From Gp6-AA40 sp036274155 (GTDB taxonomy: Bacteria; Acidobacteriota; Vicinamibacteria; Vicinamibacterales; UBA2999), in assembly GCA_036274155.1 (NCBI GenBank), contig DASUGH010000052.1, positions 1 to 64,000 on the forward strand: 64,000 bases of DNA. The letters are read 5' to 3'. The translations under genes were made by a program, and so were the position numbers. Below, piece after piece: positions 53,301-62,400 of the stretch (position 1 is the first letter of the stretch; every line of letters starts with the position of its first letter). The notes beneath the pieces were generated by a model that saw only the letters and a list, made by a program, of their open reading frames with translations, ran no database searches and was not told the origin of the DNA.

Positions 53301-53904
53301 CGAGCGGCAGGTTGAGCTCGCGGGCGAGCGGCAGGATGCCGCGGTTGACGACCTTCTGCTCCTCGATGCCCTGATACTGCATCTCGAGGAAGAAGTTCCG
53401 CGGTCCCAGAATGTCCCGCAGCCGCGCCGCCGCCTCGAGCGCCGGCCTCGCCTGCTCCACCTTCAGCGCGCTGGCCACCTCCCCTTTCAGGCAGCTGCTC
53501 AGCCCGATGAGGCCGGTGGAGTGCGCCGCCAGCAGATCGCGATCGATACGGGGACGGTAGTAGAAGCCTTCGGTATAGCCGGCCGACACCAGCTTGATGA
53601 GGTTCTTGTACCCTTCGTCCGTCTCGGCCAGCAGCACCAGATGATTCGTCTCGGTCTGCGGACCGCTCTTGTCGAACCGGCTGCCCTGCGCGACGTAGAC
53701 CTCGCAGCCGAGAATCGGCTTCAAGCCCCGGTCGCGCGCGTGATCGTGGAAGACCACCGACGAAAACATGTTGCCGTGCTCGGTCACCGCCAGGGCGGGC
53801 ATCTTCAGCCGCACCGCTTCGTCGAGCAGTTCGTCGATGCGGCAGGCGCCATCGAGCAGCGAGAACTCGGTGTGGAGATGAAGGTGGACGAAGTCGGTGT
53901 TCAT
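50314..53904 (-). CDS. dnaE: DNA polymerase III subunit alpha
   Basis: 1196 residues, a full DnaE1. The N-terminal PHP domain (FVHLHLHTEFSLLDGACRID), the polymerase core with catalytic Asp residues in SLPDIDVDFCERRRG, the GRGSAAGSLVAWCM palm motif, FNKSHSTAYAFLAYQTAYLK, a tandem helix-hairpin-helix, and a C-terminal OB domain (IGGIVSALRPLKTRKGDRM) are all present. It is the replicative polymerase catalytic subunit. The gene begins next to the 54-kb satellite repeat block, so its promoter or leader must lie in or beyond that block. No good ribosome-binding site precedes the ATG. Confidence 0.97.
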   Translation of the reverse strand: MNTDFVHLHLHTEFSLLDGACRIDELLDEAVRLKMPALAVTEHGNMFSSVVFHDHARDRGLKPILGCEVYVAQGSRFDKSGPQTETNHLVLLAETDEGYKNLIKLVSAGYTEGFYYRPRIDRDLLAAHSTGLIGLSSCLKGEVASALKVEQARPALEAAARLRDILGPRNFFLEMQYQGIEEQKVVNRGILPLARELNLPLVATNDVHYLRQGDYQPHDILLCIGTGKTVNDAQRLRYTGDQFFLKTAEQMAHVFADHPDALRNTLAIAERCNVTIPKGQNHLPSFGVPDGFTLDQYFEHVVRAGFAQRMTRLQQLSTAGRLGHTLDEYVSRLEYELEMIRKMGYVGYFLIVWDFIRYAREEGIPVGPGRGSAAGSLVAWCMRITDVDPLDFDLIFERFLNPERVSLPDIDVDFCERRRGEVIDYVTRKYGRENVAQIITFGTMKAKAVVRDVGRALDMPYADVDRIAKQIPPALDMTLDKALNENPILKDMAAKDAKVKEVIDIGRRLEGMSRHASVHAAGVVIAPGPITDYAPLYKGARDEITTQWNMKEVERVGLLKMDFLGLSTLTLIRDCLDEIRRTEGVDLDIDTIPLDDAKTYKVFGEGAAYGIFQFESSGMRDLLRKAKPERLDDLIALNALYRPGPLKSGMVDDFVSRKQGRTEIKYELPQLEPILADTYGVIAYQEQVMRIAQSLAGFSMGQADVLRKAMGKKDPKVMAKQREAFMTGARAKGINEKKAGKIFDLMEYFAGYGFNKSHSTAYAFLAYQTAYLKANYPWHFTAALLTIEAQNTDKLSMYLAEARERGIPVMPPDINESQLHFSVERGCGVRFGLTAIKGLGEGAIRSILEARAALGGRIPSLHALCEILDLRLVNKRVFEALVKSGACDSLVAAKGPAGQPAPLREIRARLFAAIDGACEHGSRTQRNKDLGQEDLFGGSEEMSGPVSVRLPDVLPWSEIEQLNFEKESLGLYWSGHPVDRYATDLRLYGAQPTSELMLRKETAVVVDEGEDATASASSVAPPAARVAEDISIGGIVSALRPLKTRKGDRMCVFMLEDATGSVEVVVFPDAFKQYGHAASDNGQMVLVKGRFERDDESARILATEIVPLEMVRERLAKLVAIRLSTPPHDRGTFERLWDVFAQHKGDRPIAFDVELQGASGRLRVKIDVNTQIRVRPSEELVSEVEKICGAGSVSLR

Positions 53905-53927
53905 GCCACTAAATCAGAGCCGTTCCA

Positions 53928-54334
53928 GGTTCCGGGTTCCACGTTCCGCGTTCGTACTCGTTCAGGTTCGTGAGTTCGGGGTTCTCGAGTTCCAGGTTCT
54001 CGGGTTCAGGTTCGCGGTTCCAGGTTCGAGGTTCCAGGTTCGAACCCCGAACCATGAACAAGTTCGAACGCCGAACCGTGAACTGTTCGAACGCCGAACC
54101 GTGAACAAGTTCGAACCCGGAACGTGAACAGTTCGAACCCCGAACCGTGAACTTGTTCGAACGTGGAACCATGAACTGTTCGAACGTGGAACCGTGAACT
54201 GCTCGAACGTGGAACCGAGAACTGTTCGAACGCCGAACCGTGAACTGTTCGAACGCCGAACCGTGAACGGTTCGAACGTGGAACCGTGAACTGTTCGAAC
54301 ATGGAACCCGGAACCAGGAACCCGGAACCCGTCA
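53928..54334. repeat. Satellite repeat block upstream of dnaE (23-bp tandem repeats plus GTTCC-rich arm)
   Basis: A gap of about 430 bp between dnaE and guaA contains no gene. From 54038 to about 54324 it holds some twelve tandem units of 22-24 bp of the form GTTCGAACgccGAACCGTGAAC, each beginning with the palindrome GTTCGAAC. Sub-variants differ at the middle triplet (gcc, gtg, ccc). From 53928 to 54037 the same words occur in opposite sense (GGTTCC, GTTCG). The left and right ends mirror each other, with GGTTCCGGGTTCCA near 53927-53941 and its near-complement at about 54302-54320. The block can fold into one long irregular hairpin or many small ones. No spacers of the CRISPR kind are present. 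Confidence 0.9.
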
Positions 54335-55888
54335 TCATTCCCACTCGATCGTCGACGGCGGCTTCGAGGAGATGTCGTAGACGACGCGATTGATCCCGCG
54401 AACTTCGTTCACGATCCGCGACGAGATCGATGCCAGCAGATCATGCGGCAGCCGTGCCCAGTCGGCGGTCATGCCGTCGAGGCTCTCGACGGCGCGAATC
54501 GCCACGGTGTACTCGTAGGTGCGCGCGTCGCCCATCACCCCGACGCTCCGTACCGGCAGCAGCACCGCGAAACTCTGCCACAGCCGCTCGTACCACCCCG
54601 CGGCTCTGATCTCTTCGGCGACGATGCGATCGGCGAGCCGCAGCAGATCGAGCCGCTGCCGCGAGAGCTCTCCGACGATCCGGACGGCGAGACCGGGACC
54701 CGGGAATGGCTGCCGAACGACGAATTCCTTGTCGAGCCCGAGATCCTGACCGGCACGGCGGACTTCGTCCTTGAACAGATCGCGCAGCGGCTCGACGAGA
54801 GCAAACCGCATCCGCTCGGGAAGACCACCGACGTTGTGATGGCTCTTGATGACCACTGCCGGTCCATGAACCGATGCCGACTCGATGACGTCGGGATAGA
54901 GCGTTCCCTGTCCCAGGAAATCGAACCCGCCCAGCTCGGTCGCCCGCCGCTCGAACACGTCAATGAAGGTCGCGCCAATGATCTTCCGCTTCTGCTCAGG
55001 ATCGATCACTCCGCGCAGACGCTCGAGAAACAGATCCGAAGCGTCGACGAAGTCGAGCGGCAGCCGCAGCTTTTCACGAAAGCGCTTCTGAATCTGATTC
55101 GCCTCGTCGTACCGCAGCAGGCCGTTATCGACGAAGATGCACGTCAGGCGATCGCCGATGGCCCGATGAATGAGCAGCGCCGCGACCGTCGAGTCGACAC
55201 CGCCGGAGAGCCCGCAGACGACGCGACCGCCGCCGACCTGACGGCGGATGCGTTCCACCGCCTCTTCGATGAACGACGCCATCGTCCAGTCGCCAGAGCA
55301 GCCGCACACGTCATAGGCAAACGTGCGCAGAATCGCCAGGCCATGATCGGTGTGAGCGACCTCGGGGTGGAAGAGCAGCGCATAGAGCCGCCGCGCCGGC
55401 GCTTCCATCGCCACGACCGGCGCCGTCGTGCTCGTGGCGGCGACTGAAAAACCGGGCGGCACGCTGCCGACGTCGTCGCCGTGGCTCGCCCAGACGCGAA
55501 GCTCCGCCGGTACGTGCGCGAAGAGCTGCGGCGGAGGCGAGCCACCGCCGTTGCTCACGCGGACCTGCGCGTGGCCAAATTCGCGGCGGCCCGACCGGCG
55601 AACCTCGCCGCCGAGCATGTCGGTCATCAGCTGCATGCCGTAGCAGATGCCGAGGACGGGGATGCCAAGCTCGAAGAGGGCTGGGTCACACCGAGGCGCG
55701 CCGGCGTCCGAGACGCTGCTCGGCCCGCCCGAAAGGATGATCCCTGCCGGATTCCTCTCTCGCAGTCGGTCGAGCGAAGTATTGAATGGGACGATTTCCG
55801 AGTACACCGACAGCTCCCGCAACCGCCGGGCGATGAGCTGCGTGTACTGCGAACCGAAATCCAGGACCAGGATGGTTTGGTGAGCCAC
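54335..55888 (-). CDS. guaA: GMP synthase (glutamine-hydrolysing)
   Basis: 517 residues. The class I glutaminase domain has GICYGMQLMTDMLGG with the catalytic Cys and LFHPEVAHTDHG with the His. The ATP-pyrophosphatase domain has VVCGLSGGVDSTVAALLIH, and the C-terminal dimerisation region ends in the usual PPSTIEWE. It converts XMP to GMP. It is probably a single-gene unit with its promoter at about 55920 and its 3' end running into the repeat block. Confidence 0.97.
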   Translation of the reverse strand: MAHQTILVLDFGSQYTQLIARRLRELSVYSEIVPFNTSLDRLRERNPAGIILSGGPSSVSDAGAPRCDPALFELGIPVLGICYGMQLMTDMLGGEVRRSGRREFGHAQVRVSNGGGSPPPQLFAHVPAELRVWASHGDDVGSVPPGFSVAATSTTAPVVAMEAPARRLYALLFHPEVAHTDHGLAILRTFAYDVCGCSGDWTMASFIEEAVERIRRQVGGGRVVCGLSGGVDSTVAALLIHRAIGDRLTCIFVDNGLLRYDEANQIQKRFREKLRLPLDFVDASDLFLERLRGVIDPEQKRKIIGATFIDVFERRATELGGFDFLGQGTLYPDVIESASVHGPAVVIKSHHNVGGLPERMRFALVEPLRDLFKDEVRRAGQDLGLDKEFVVRQPFPGPGLAVRIVGELSRQRLDLLRLADRIVAEEIRAAGWYERLWQSFAVLLPVRSVGVMGDARTYEYTVAIRAVESLDGMTADWARLPHDLLASISSRIVNEVRGINRVVYDISSKPPSTIEWE

Positions 55889-55919
55889 GGGAAAAACGGA
55901 GTCAGTGCGAGCCGCTCGT

Positions 55920-55925
55920 ATTATA
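55920..55925 (-). promoter_or_regulatory. TATAAT -10 box of guaA
   Basis: A perfect minus-strand TATAAT (55925 to 55920) lies 32 bp before the guaA ATG, giving a predicted leader of about 25 nt. It stands out in GC-rich DNA. No matching -35 hexamer is evident at 16-18 bp. The same AT stretch (TATTATATA) may also serve the divergent plus-strand gene. Confidence 0.4.
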
Positions 55926-55930
55926 TAGGG

Positions 55931-57160
55931 GTGTCTTCCCTTCGGCGCCCCATATCTTGCGCCTTTGCGCTTCTAGGTGCGATGGTATCGCCTTTGGGCG
56001 GGTGCCCCGAAAAGGCGAAGAAGCCTGACAGCGTTGCGGCAACGGCTCCTGCTCCGCTGTTGCCCGCCAATGACGCCTGGACGATTCAGCTGTCGTCAAA
56101 TCCCTCGGCAGAGGGTGCCGCAGACGATGAGCGCCTCTACGTCCCGCTGAAGACGGACCGGCTCGTGGCGTTGGCTCTCGAGACCGGAGAGCAGGTGTGG
56201 GAGAGCAAGGACCCGGTCGCTACTGCGCAGCCTCCGGTCGTCAGCGGCCCGTCGATATTCGTTGCCACGGCAGAGGCGATCCTGGAGCTCGACGCTTCGA
56301 CGGGCATCACCCGGCGCCGTGTGTCTCTTTCCGCGCCATCAGTCGGGCCGTTGACGAGCGCCGGCGATCTCCTGCTCGTCCCCCAGTCGCCTGACCTTCT
56401 CGTCGCGCTGCGCATCTCGGACGGTTCACGTGCCTGGACCGCAACGCTCGGCGCGCCGGTCCAGTACGCCGCGGCCATCCACCATGACCGATCGGCAGCC
56501 TATTTTGCTCTTGGCGAGGGCAGCCTGGCGGCCGTGTCGCTGGCGTCAGGGAAGATCCTGTGGACGGTGCAGGGCCTGGGCGCACTTACACCAGTTGTCG
56601 CCGCAGGCGATCGGGTGCTGGTGGGGTCGACAGACAAGGCCGACAAGATGTTCTACGCCTTCAACGCGAAGAACGGCGCCGAGTCCTGGCGTTTGTCGGC
56701 CGGCGACGTCGTAGGGGCCGCGTCAGCGGATGGGCTCGTCTTCATCGTCTCGAAAGACAACGTCGTCAAGGCGGTCAACCGCGATTCGGGTAATCAGCGG
56801 TGGATCAAGACGATGAACACGCGACCGCTGATGCCGCCGCGGGTGATCGGCAATCAGCTGCTGGTGGTGGGGGTCAGCCCCGTCCTCACGCTGCACGACG
56901 TCAAGACTGGCATGCCCGCCGGCACGTATGCCTTTTCCGGCAGTCTTCATGGCGCCATCCTGGAGGGTCAACCCGTCTTGACGTCAGGTGGGCCAGATGG
57001 CTCGGGTCCCCGCCTGATCCTGATCACCCGCGATGGCCGCGTCGTCGCGCTCCGGCCGGGTGCGGAGGGCTCCAAGACGGATCCCGGCGCGGAACCTGAC
57101 GACAAAGATTCCGAGCCGAGCGAGCCTCCTGCCAGACCCGATGCTACGGTCGGCCGCTGA
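55931..57160 (+). CDS. BamB-like PQQ-repeat beta-propeller lipoprotein
   Basis: About 409 residues. A start at GTG 55931 gives a lipoprotein signal: SSLRRPIS, a hydrophobic core, then lipobox PLGGC. After an Ala/Pro linker come PQQ-like propeller blades, each with an A-x-D/x-x-TG-x-x-x-W pattern: VALALETGEQVWES, VALRISDGSRAWTA, AAVSLASGKILWTV, YAFNAKNGAESWRL and KAVNRDSGNQRWIK. This is the plan of BamB, the outer-membrane assembly factor, but other envelope PQQ-propeller proteins look alike. The tail is acidic (PDDKDSEPSEPP). The start is uncertain because AGGG directly abuts it and AT-rich promoter-like DNA lies only a few bases upstream. Its 3' end overlaps the convergent aminotransferase gene by 17 bp. 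Confidence 0.78.
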   Translation: MSSLRRPISCAFALLGAMVSPLGGCPEKAKKPDSVAATAPAPLLPANDAWTIQLSSNPSAEGAADDERLYVPLKTDRLVALALETGEQVWESKDPVATAQPPVVSGPSIFVATAEAILELDASTGITRRRVSLSAPSVGPLTSAGDLLLVPQSPDLLVALRISDGSRAWTATLGAPVQYAAAIHHDRSAAYFALGEGSLAAVSLASGKILWTVQGLGALTPVVAAGDRVLVGSTDKADKMFYAFNAKNGAESWRLSAGDVVGAASADGLVFIVSKDNVVKAVNRDSGNQRWIKTMNTRPLMPPRVIGNQLLVVGVSPVLTLHDVKTGMPAGTYAFSGSLHGAILEGQPVLTSGGPDGSGPRLILITRDGRVVALRPGAEGSKTDPGAEPDDKDSEPSEPPARPDATVGR

Positions 57161-58373
57161 GGGCCGGTGCCAGGACGCCGGCGAGCCGCCGGATGCCTTC
57201 CTCGATGCGTTCGGGCGGCGGCTCGGCAAACGACAGCCGGATCGTGTCGTGTCCGGAGCCGTCGACGTGAAATGCGCTGCCCACGACGAACACCACCTGC
57301 TGCTCGAGCGCTCGCGCGAGGAGCTCCGTGTCGGTGCAGCCGGCGGGAAGATTCGCCCAGATGAAGAAGCCACCCTTTGGCGTCTGCCACGACAGTCGAT
57401 TGCCGATCTCTCGCCTGATGGCGCGCTCCATCACGTCGCGCTTGAGCCGGTAGCGAGCGCGCAGGGCCGGGGCCAGCCGCTCGATCAGACCGCGTTGTAC
57501 GGCCGCATACGCGATGCGCTGGTCGAGAATGCCCGATGTGAGGTCGACTGACTGCTTCGCAGTCTCCAGCCGATCGATGAGTGGCGGCGGCGCTACGACC
57601 CATCCCACCCGGAAACCAGGCGCCAGCGTCTTCGAGAACGTGCTCAGATAGAAGACGCGGCCATGGCTGTCGTCGCTTCGAATGGGCCGCGTTTCTGCCT
57701 CTGTGGCGACATCCTCGAAATACAGGGAGCCGTAAGGATCGTCCTCGAGGATCAGGACGTCGCGCCGTTCCGCCCATTCGATCAACCGTTTCCGTTTGCC
57801 GACCGCAAGGAGCACGCCGGTCGGGTTCTGGAAGTTCGGAATCAGGTAGAGCAGCTTGACGCGCTTTCCGGCGCGAGTCTCTCGCTGCCAGACGTCGTCG
57901 AGCACGTCGAGATCGATACCGTCATTGAGCTGCGTGACGCCGACGACGTCCGCCTGCGCGTTCCTGAAGGCGGCGATGCCGCCGGTGAACGTCGGAAGCT
58001 CGACGAGCACCACGTCACCGGGACTGACCAGCAGCCGGGCAGTCAGATCGATGGCCTGCTGCGAGCCGCTCGTGATCATCACTTCGTCGATCGTGGCGCG
58101 GATCCCGCGCTCGTCGAGAATCGCGAGGATCGATTCGAGGAGTGGTCTGTAGCCGCGCGTCGGTCCGTACTGGAGCGTACCGGAGTCGCGACCGCTCAAG
58201 AGCTCCGCCGTGATGGCGCGCAATTCGTCCCACGGGAACAGGGTCGCATCCGGATAACCCGGCGCGAACGACACCAGATCGGCCTTGTTCGCCACCACGG
58301 TACCCATCCGGCGAATGGCAGACTCCTGAAGCTGCCGGCCGGCCGGCGAGAGAAAGCGCTCGTAGTTGATCAT
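57144..58373 (-). CDS. PLP-dependent aminotransferase, class I/II (2-aminoadipate/MocR-like fold)
   Basis: 409 residues from 58373 (MINYERFLSPAGRQLQ). Fold-type I motifs: YGPTRGYRPLLESIL, MITSGSQQAIDLTARLLVSPGD, LYLIPNFQNPTGVLL, EDDPYGSLYFE, and the PLP-lysine in STFSKTLAPGFRVGWV. The sequence resembles 2-aminoadipate/aromatic aminotransferases (LysN, ARO8-like) and the C-domain of MocR regulators, without the DNA-binding domain. Substrate unknown. Its ATG overlaps the stop of the upstream membrane-protein gene (ATGA), so the two are co-translated. Confidence 0.88.
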   Translation of the reverse strand: MINYERFLSPAGRQLQESAIRRMGTVVANKADLVSFAPGYPDATLFPWDELRAITAELLSGRDSGTLQYGPTRGYRPLLESILAILDERGIRATIDEVMITSGSQQAIDLTARLLVSPGDVVLVELPTFTGGIAAFRNAQADVVGVTQLNDGIDLDVLDDVWQRETRAGKRVKLLYLIPNFQNPTGVLLAVGKRKRLIEWAERRDVLILEDDPYGSLYFEDVATEAETRPIRSDDSHGRVFYLSTFSKTLAPGFRVGWVVAPPPLIDRLETAKQSVDLTSGILDQRIAYAAVQRGLIERLAPALRARYRLKRDVMERAIRREIGNRLSWQTPKGGFFIWANLPAGCTDTELLARALEQQVVFVVGSAFHVDGSGHDTIRLSFAEPPPERIEEGIRRLAGVLAPALSGRP

Positions 58374-59398
58374 GACGGGTTCGTAGAGGGTTCCGAGCCG
58401 TCGAGCATGCGGTCCCCTTGAACGACAGGGATCGGCAACGGGTTGCCTTCGGCAGTGCGTTCGCTGAAGCGCCGGTAGAGCGTCAGATAGGCGCCGATTG
58501 ATGACAGTCCGATGTACTGAAAGACGATCGCCCGCAGCACGAGCGCCACGAGCTGCAGCGGGACGGCTGCCAGCCAGGCCAGCGGAACGAGGAAGATCAG
58601 CCCGAGCGCCGTGAACGCCAGGAGCGACGCGCCGGTCGCCAGGGCGACCATCGCCAGCACAACGCCAAAGACACCAATCACGAGACGCCGTTCGTGCCGC
58701 ACGAACGCCAGCACCCGCCGTGCCGCGGCGGCGACGCCGCAGTCGTCCGCGGCGATCACGATCTGCACCAGCAGGTACAAGAGATTCACCAGCGTCGTCC
58801 ACAGGACGAAGACGACAATGACGAGCGTAGCCACCCACCAGCTCTCACCGGACGCCCGAGTGGCAACGACAGCGAAATAGGCGCCGCCCGATCCCAGATA
58901 GATGGCCATCAGCACGAAGCCGAGCCGGGCGTATCGTGGGAACAAGGTTCGCGCGGAGTCGATGAACAGCTCGATGGAAAAGGCTGCCGCCCTGTCGATC
59001 ACGCCAGGCGGCAGCGAGGAGCCCGCGCCGGTCTGCCGGTCTCCTCGCACCAGCACCCCGACCGTGCCGCCCTTTATCAGGAAGACGAAGAGCGAGCCGC
59101 CGACGATGACCAGCGCCAGTGATAGGAGGAAGGCGACGAGGATCACCCGGTGCGCCAGCAGCGAGCTCACCAGCCCGGCGGCGATGACCCGCCAGTCGAG
59201 GGTGTTGAGCGCCTCGGTGTCGGCGCCGATCACGATGGTGACCAGCAGCACGCCGCCGATGAGCGGCGCGGCGATCACGAGCTTGAACAAGCCGTCGGCC
59301 ACCGACTGGATCAGCGCGACGGGCCAGTTCGCGGCGGCGACCAGGGCACCGCGCTTGAGGACCGCTCTGAGCGTCTGCGTGACTGACACGGGGTACAT
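58370..59398 (-). CDS. Multi-spanning membrane protein of unknown function
   Basis: 342 residues with about six hydrophobic segments, including PLIGGVLLVTIVIGAD, ILVAFLLSLALVIVGGSLFVF, VATLVIVVFVLWTTLVNLLYL, and LVIGVFGVVLAMVALATGAS. No catalytic or transporter signature is recognisable. The layout resembles small glycerophosphoryl-diester-phosphodiesterase-type membrane domains, but that is only an impression. It is translationally coupled to the aminotransferase. It diverges from the histidine-kinase gene with 50 bp between. Confidence 0.75.
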   Translation of the reverse strand: MYPVSVTQTLRAVLKRGALVAAANWPVALIQSVADGLFKLVIAAPLIGGVLLVTIVIGADTEALNTLDWRVIAAGLVSSLLAHRVILVAFLLSLALVIVGGSLFVFLIKGGTVGVLVRGDRQTGAGSSLPPGVIDRAAAFSIELFIDSARTLFPRYARLGFVLMAIYLGSGGAYFAVVATRASGESWWVATLVIVVFVLWTTLVNLLYLLVQIVIAADDCGVAAAARRVLAFVRHERRLVIGVFGVVLAMVALATGASLLAFTALGLIFLVPLAWLAAVPLQLVALVLRAIVFQYIGLSSIGAYLTLYRRFSERTAEGNPLPIPVVQGDRMLDGSEPSTNPS

Positions 59399-59448
59399 GT
59401 CAATTCTACCCCCCGACGGGCCAGGCGGCCCGCCGGGAAGCTCGTAGA

Positions 59449-62400
59449 ATGAGCGTTATGCAGCGCAGGCTCGTTCGTATCGCCGCTGGTGGCCTGGCGT
59501 GCGCGCTGCTCGTCGTGGCGGGCGGAAACGTCCTGCGGCGCGCGGTGCTCGGTGCCGACAGCCGGGAGGCGAGCGCGCGCGTTCAGGCGGAGGTACGCGA
59601 AGCGTTCGCGTCGATGACCGCCGAGTTGCGCGACATCGGCGAACTGTCCGGCGCCCCGGCCGACGTTCGGCTCGCCGCCGCCGGCAACGATCAGGCAACC
59701 GAGCGCTTGTTTGCGGCCACGGCGGCCGTCGTCGCCGCTCACCCTGGCCTCGACCTCGCGCTGACCACGTACACCCCGAAAGGCCGTCCACTGGCCTGGG
59801 CCGGCCGGCCGACCGAGTTCGATCGCCTCCAGGGAAGAGGCGACCGCCTCCTGGGAGGGGAAGCCTGGTTCCTCGTTCAGGGCGACCCTGGCTTCCGCCT
59901 GATCTACGTGAAGCCGATCGAGGAAGCGGCCGCGCGCTCGGGCGCAGGCGCGCGGGTCGGAACCCTCGTCGCCGAACGGCCGCTGTCCATGGTCACCCGC
60001 GGCGGCGCCGTAACCGCATCGACTCGCGACTGCGGCGCGAGCGACGCGTACTGCTTCCCGACGCGGCTCGGTCCGGTCGCCATCACCCTGCCATTCGAGA
60101 CGCTCGGCGCATCCCTGCCCGATGAGGACAGCTTCGTCGTCCAATCCCCCACTGGCGACCCACTCTTTACTGCCACCGCGAGGCCCGAGGATCTTGCCCT
60201 CACTCACGAACGGTGGCGGAGCGCCAGCAGGTCCTTCACCCTCATGGTCATCGCCGCGACGCTGTTGCTCATGGTGGGACCGCTCCTGGATCGCAGGAAC
60301 CGGGCGCGCCTGGCGACATCCTTCCTGTTGACGACGATGGCGGCGGCGGCCCTGGTTGTCGCCGGCCGCACCACCATGAGCCTGGCGTCGTTTGCCGACT
60401 GGACCGACGCGCGGCTGTTTTCGAGCGCCACGTACGCATCCTTTCTGCCCCGCCGCGTCGCTGGAACGGGCCTTCTGAGCGTCCTCACCGATCGCCTGCT
60501 GATTTCTCCATTCGATTTCGTGCTGACGGCGCTCACGATGGCCGCCCTCGCGCTGCTCGGTCTCGTGGCGGTCGAACGATGGCGGCTGAGCGCCGCGCGC
60601 AGCCGCTACGGCCTTGCCTCTGGAGTGCGATGGGCCGGCTATCTGGCAGCACAGTTGGCTGCTGGAACGCTGCTGGCGGCCATTCTGCTCGGTCACGAGT
60701 CGTTGCTGCGCAACACGATTGCGCAGACGACGCTCGACCTCGTGCATTTCTCGTTTCAGCCCTGGGACGCGAGCCGCACGGCGCTGCAGGTGGGTCTCAT
60801 CATCGCCAACGCCACGGCTGCCGCCCTCGGCGTCGTCGTGTTGCGAGCTGCTCGCGTACCCTGGCGGCTGAACAGAGGCGACTGGCGGGTCAGCATACCG
60901 ACCGTGATGTGCTGGGCCGCTCCGCTCATCGTCTGGCAGACGCTCACTGGCGCTCACGCCGAGCAGCAGCTGCCGCTGATTGTCGCGGCCGGAGTGGTCA
61001 TCGCATGCGCTGCGACCGCCACGCGGCTCGAAGCGCGATACCGTCACGGATCGCAGGCGTTTCGACTGACGCTTCTCGCCCTTGGATTCATCGTCCCGGC
61101 GCTTGGGTTCTATCCGGCACTGTTTCACGAGGCCGGGCGGTCGAAGGTGCAGCTGGTGGAAACACGATACGCCAGCGAAGTGCTGAACCAGCGGCAGACG
61201 CTGCAGTACCAGTTGAATCAGAGCCTGGCAGAAATCGACGCGCTCGAGGACCTCGACGCGTTCACCCGCACGTCATCGCGGGCGTCCGACTCGCCGACGA
61301 CCGATCTGGCGTTCGAGGTGTGGCGGCAGACGGCGCTCGCGCTGTACCCCATCACGTCGTCGATCGAGCTGTACGACGGCAACGACAATCTGGTGAGCCG
61401 ATTCGCGTTCAATCTGCCGGAGGACCTCACGTCGACGCCGCGGTCCGAGGAGGATCAGTGCAACTGGCTGTTCTACGGCGAGGTCTCGGCGTTCTTCGCC
61501 GAAGAGCGGCCGGTGCTTCACGCCGGGCGCAATCTCTGCACGGACGGCCGCCGGCAGGGGTCCATCGTCGTGCACGCGATGCTCGACTACGAGAACCTTC
61601 CGTTCATCTCCTCGCGGACGCCCTACCGCCAGCTGTTTCGCCCCGCTGACACGCGGTCGGGTGAGGAAGACAGCACTCGCGCCGCCCATTCGTCGCTTTA
61701 CGCGCTGAGCGGCCGCGACGTCGAGTTCGCTTTCTACGGCTGGAGCTTCACGCCGTTGTATCCAACCAACCAGCCGGCGTGGCAGTTCGACAACGAGGTT
61801 CGCGATCTGCTGGCGAACGACCCGCTGCGGGTTCCCATGTGGCGGAAGCTCGACCGGGCCGGTGAACAATACGACGTCTACCTGCTGAACGACCGGAGCG
61901 GCATCTACGCGCTCGGGTTCCCGGTTGTGACGCCGCTCGGCCATCTCGTCAACGTCGCCGAGCTCACTCTGCTCGGTTTCTGCACCTATCTGTTGTTGCT
62001 GACCGGCAATGCCGTCTTCTCCGCGATCAGCAGGACGGTCAAGGCGCCCGCGTTGCTGCGCGAGATTCGCGCCAGCTTCTATCGCAAGCTCTTTCTGGCG
62101 TTTGTCGCGGCCGTGATCCTCCCGGTTGCCGCGCTCGCGCTCGTCACACGCAACTATGTCGTCCAGGAGATGCGCTCGGCGGTCGAGCAGGAGGCGGTTC
62201 GGAAGGCATCCGATGCCAGACGGGTCGTCGAGGACCTCGTCACGCAGCTGCGCATCGGGCTCGACGACAACCTGATGGTATGGGTGAGCCGGCTCATCGA
62301 TCAGGACGTCAACGTGTTCGAGGGTCCGACACTCGTCGCCACGAGTGAGCGCAACCTGTTTGCCGACCGCTCGCTGCCTACGCGTGCCCCGGCCGATGTC

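Noticed and set aside
51445..53973. 842-codon open frame antisense to dnaE
   Set aside because: A long open frame is expected opposite GC-rich coding DNA; its protein is His/Arg/Asp-rich with no domain, while the minus strand encodes a full DnaE.
54038..54324. CRISPR array or tRNA T-loops in the GTTCGAAC repeats
   Set aside because: Units abut without variable spacers and vary themselves; no cas gene is nearby, and no tRNA stems can be formed around the GTTCGAAC words.
59311..61128. 605-codon open frame antisense to the histidine-kinase gene
   Set aside because: Highly charged Arg/Gly/Gln composition and no motif; the plus strand encodes membrane helices and a periplasmic region of the kinase.
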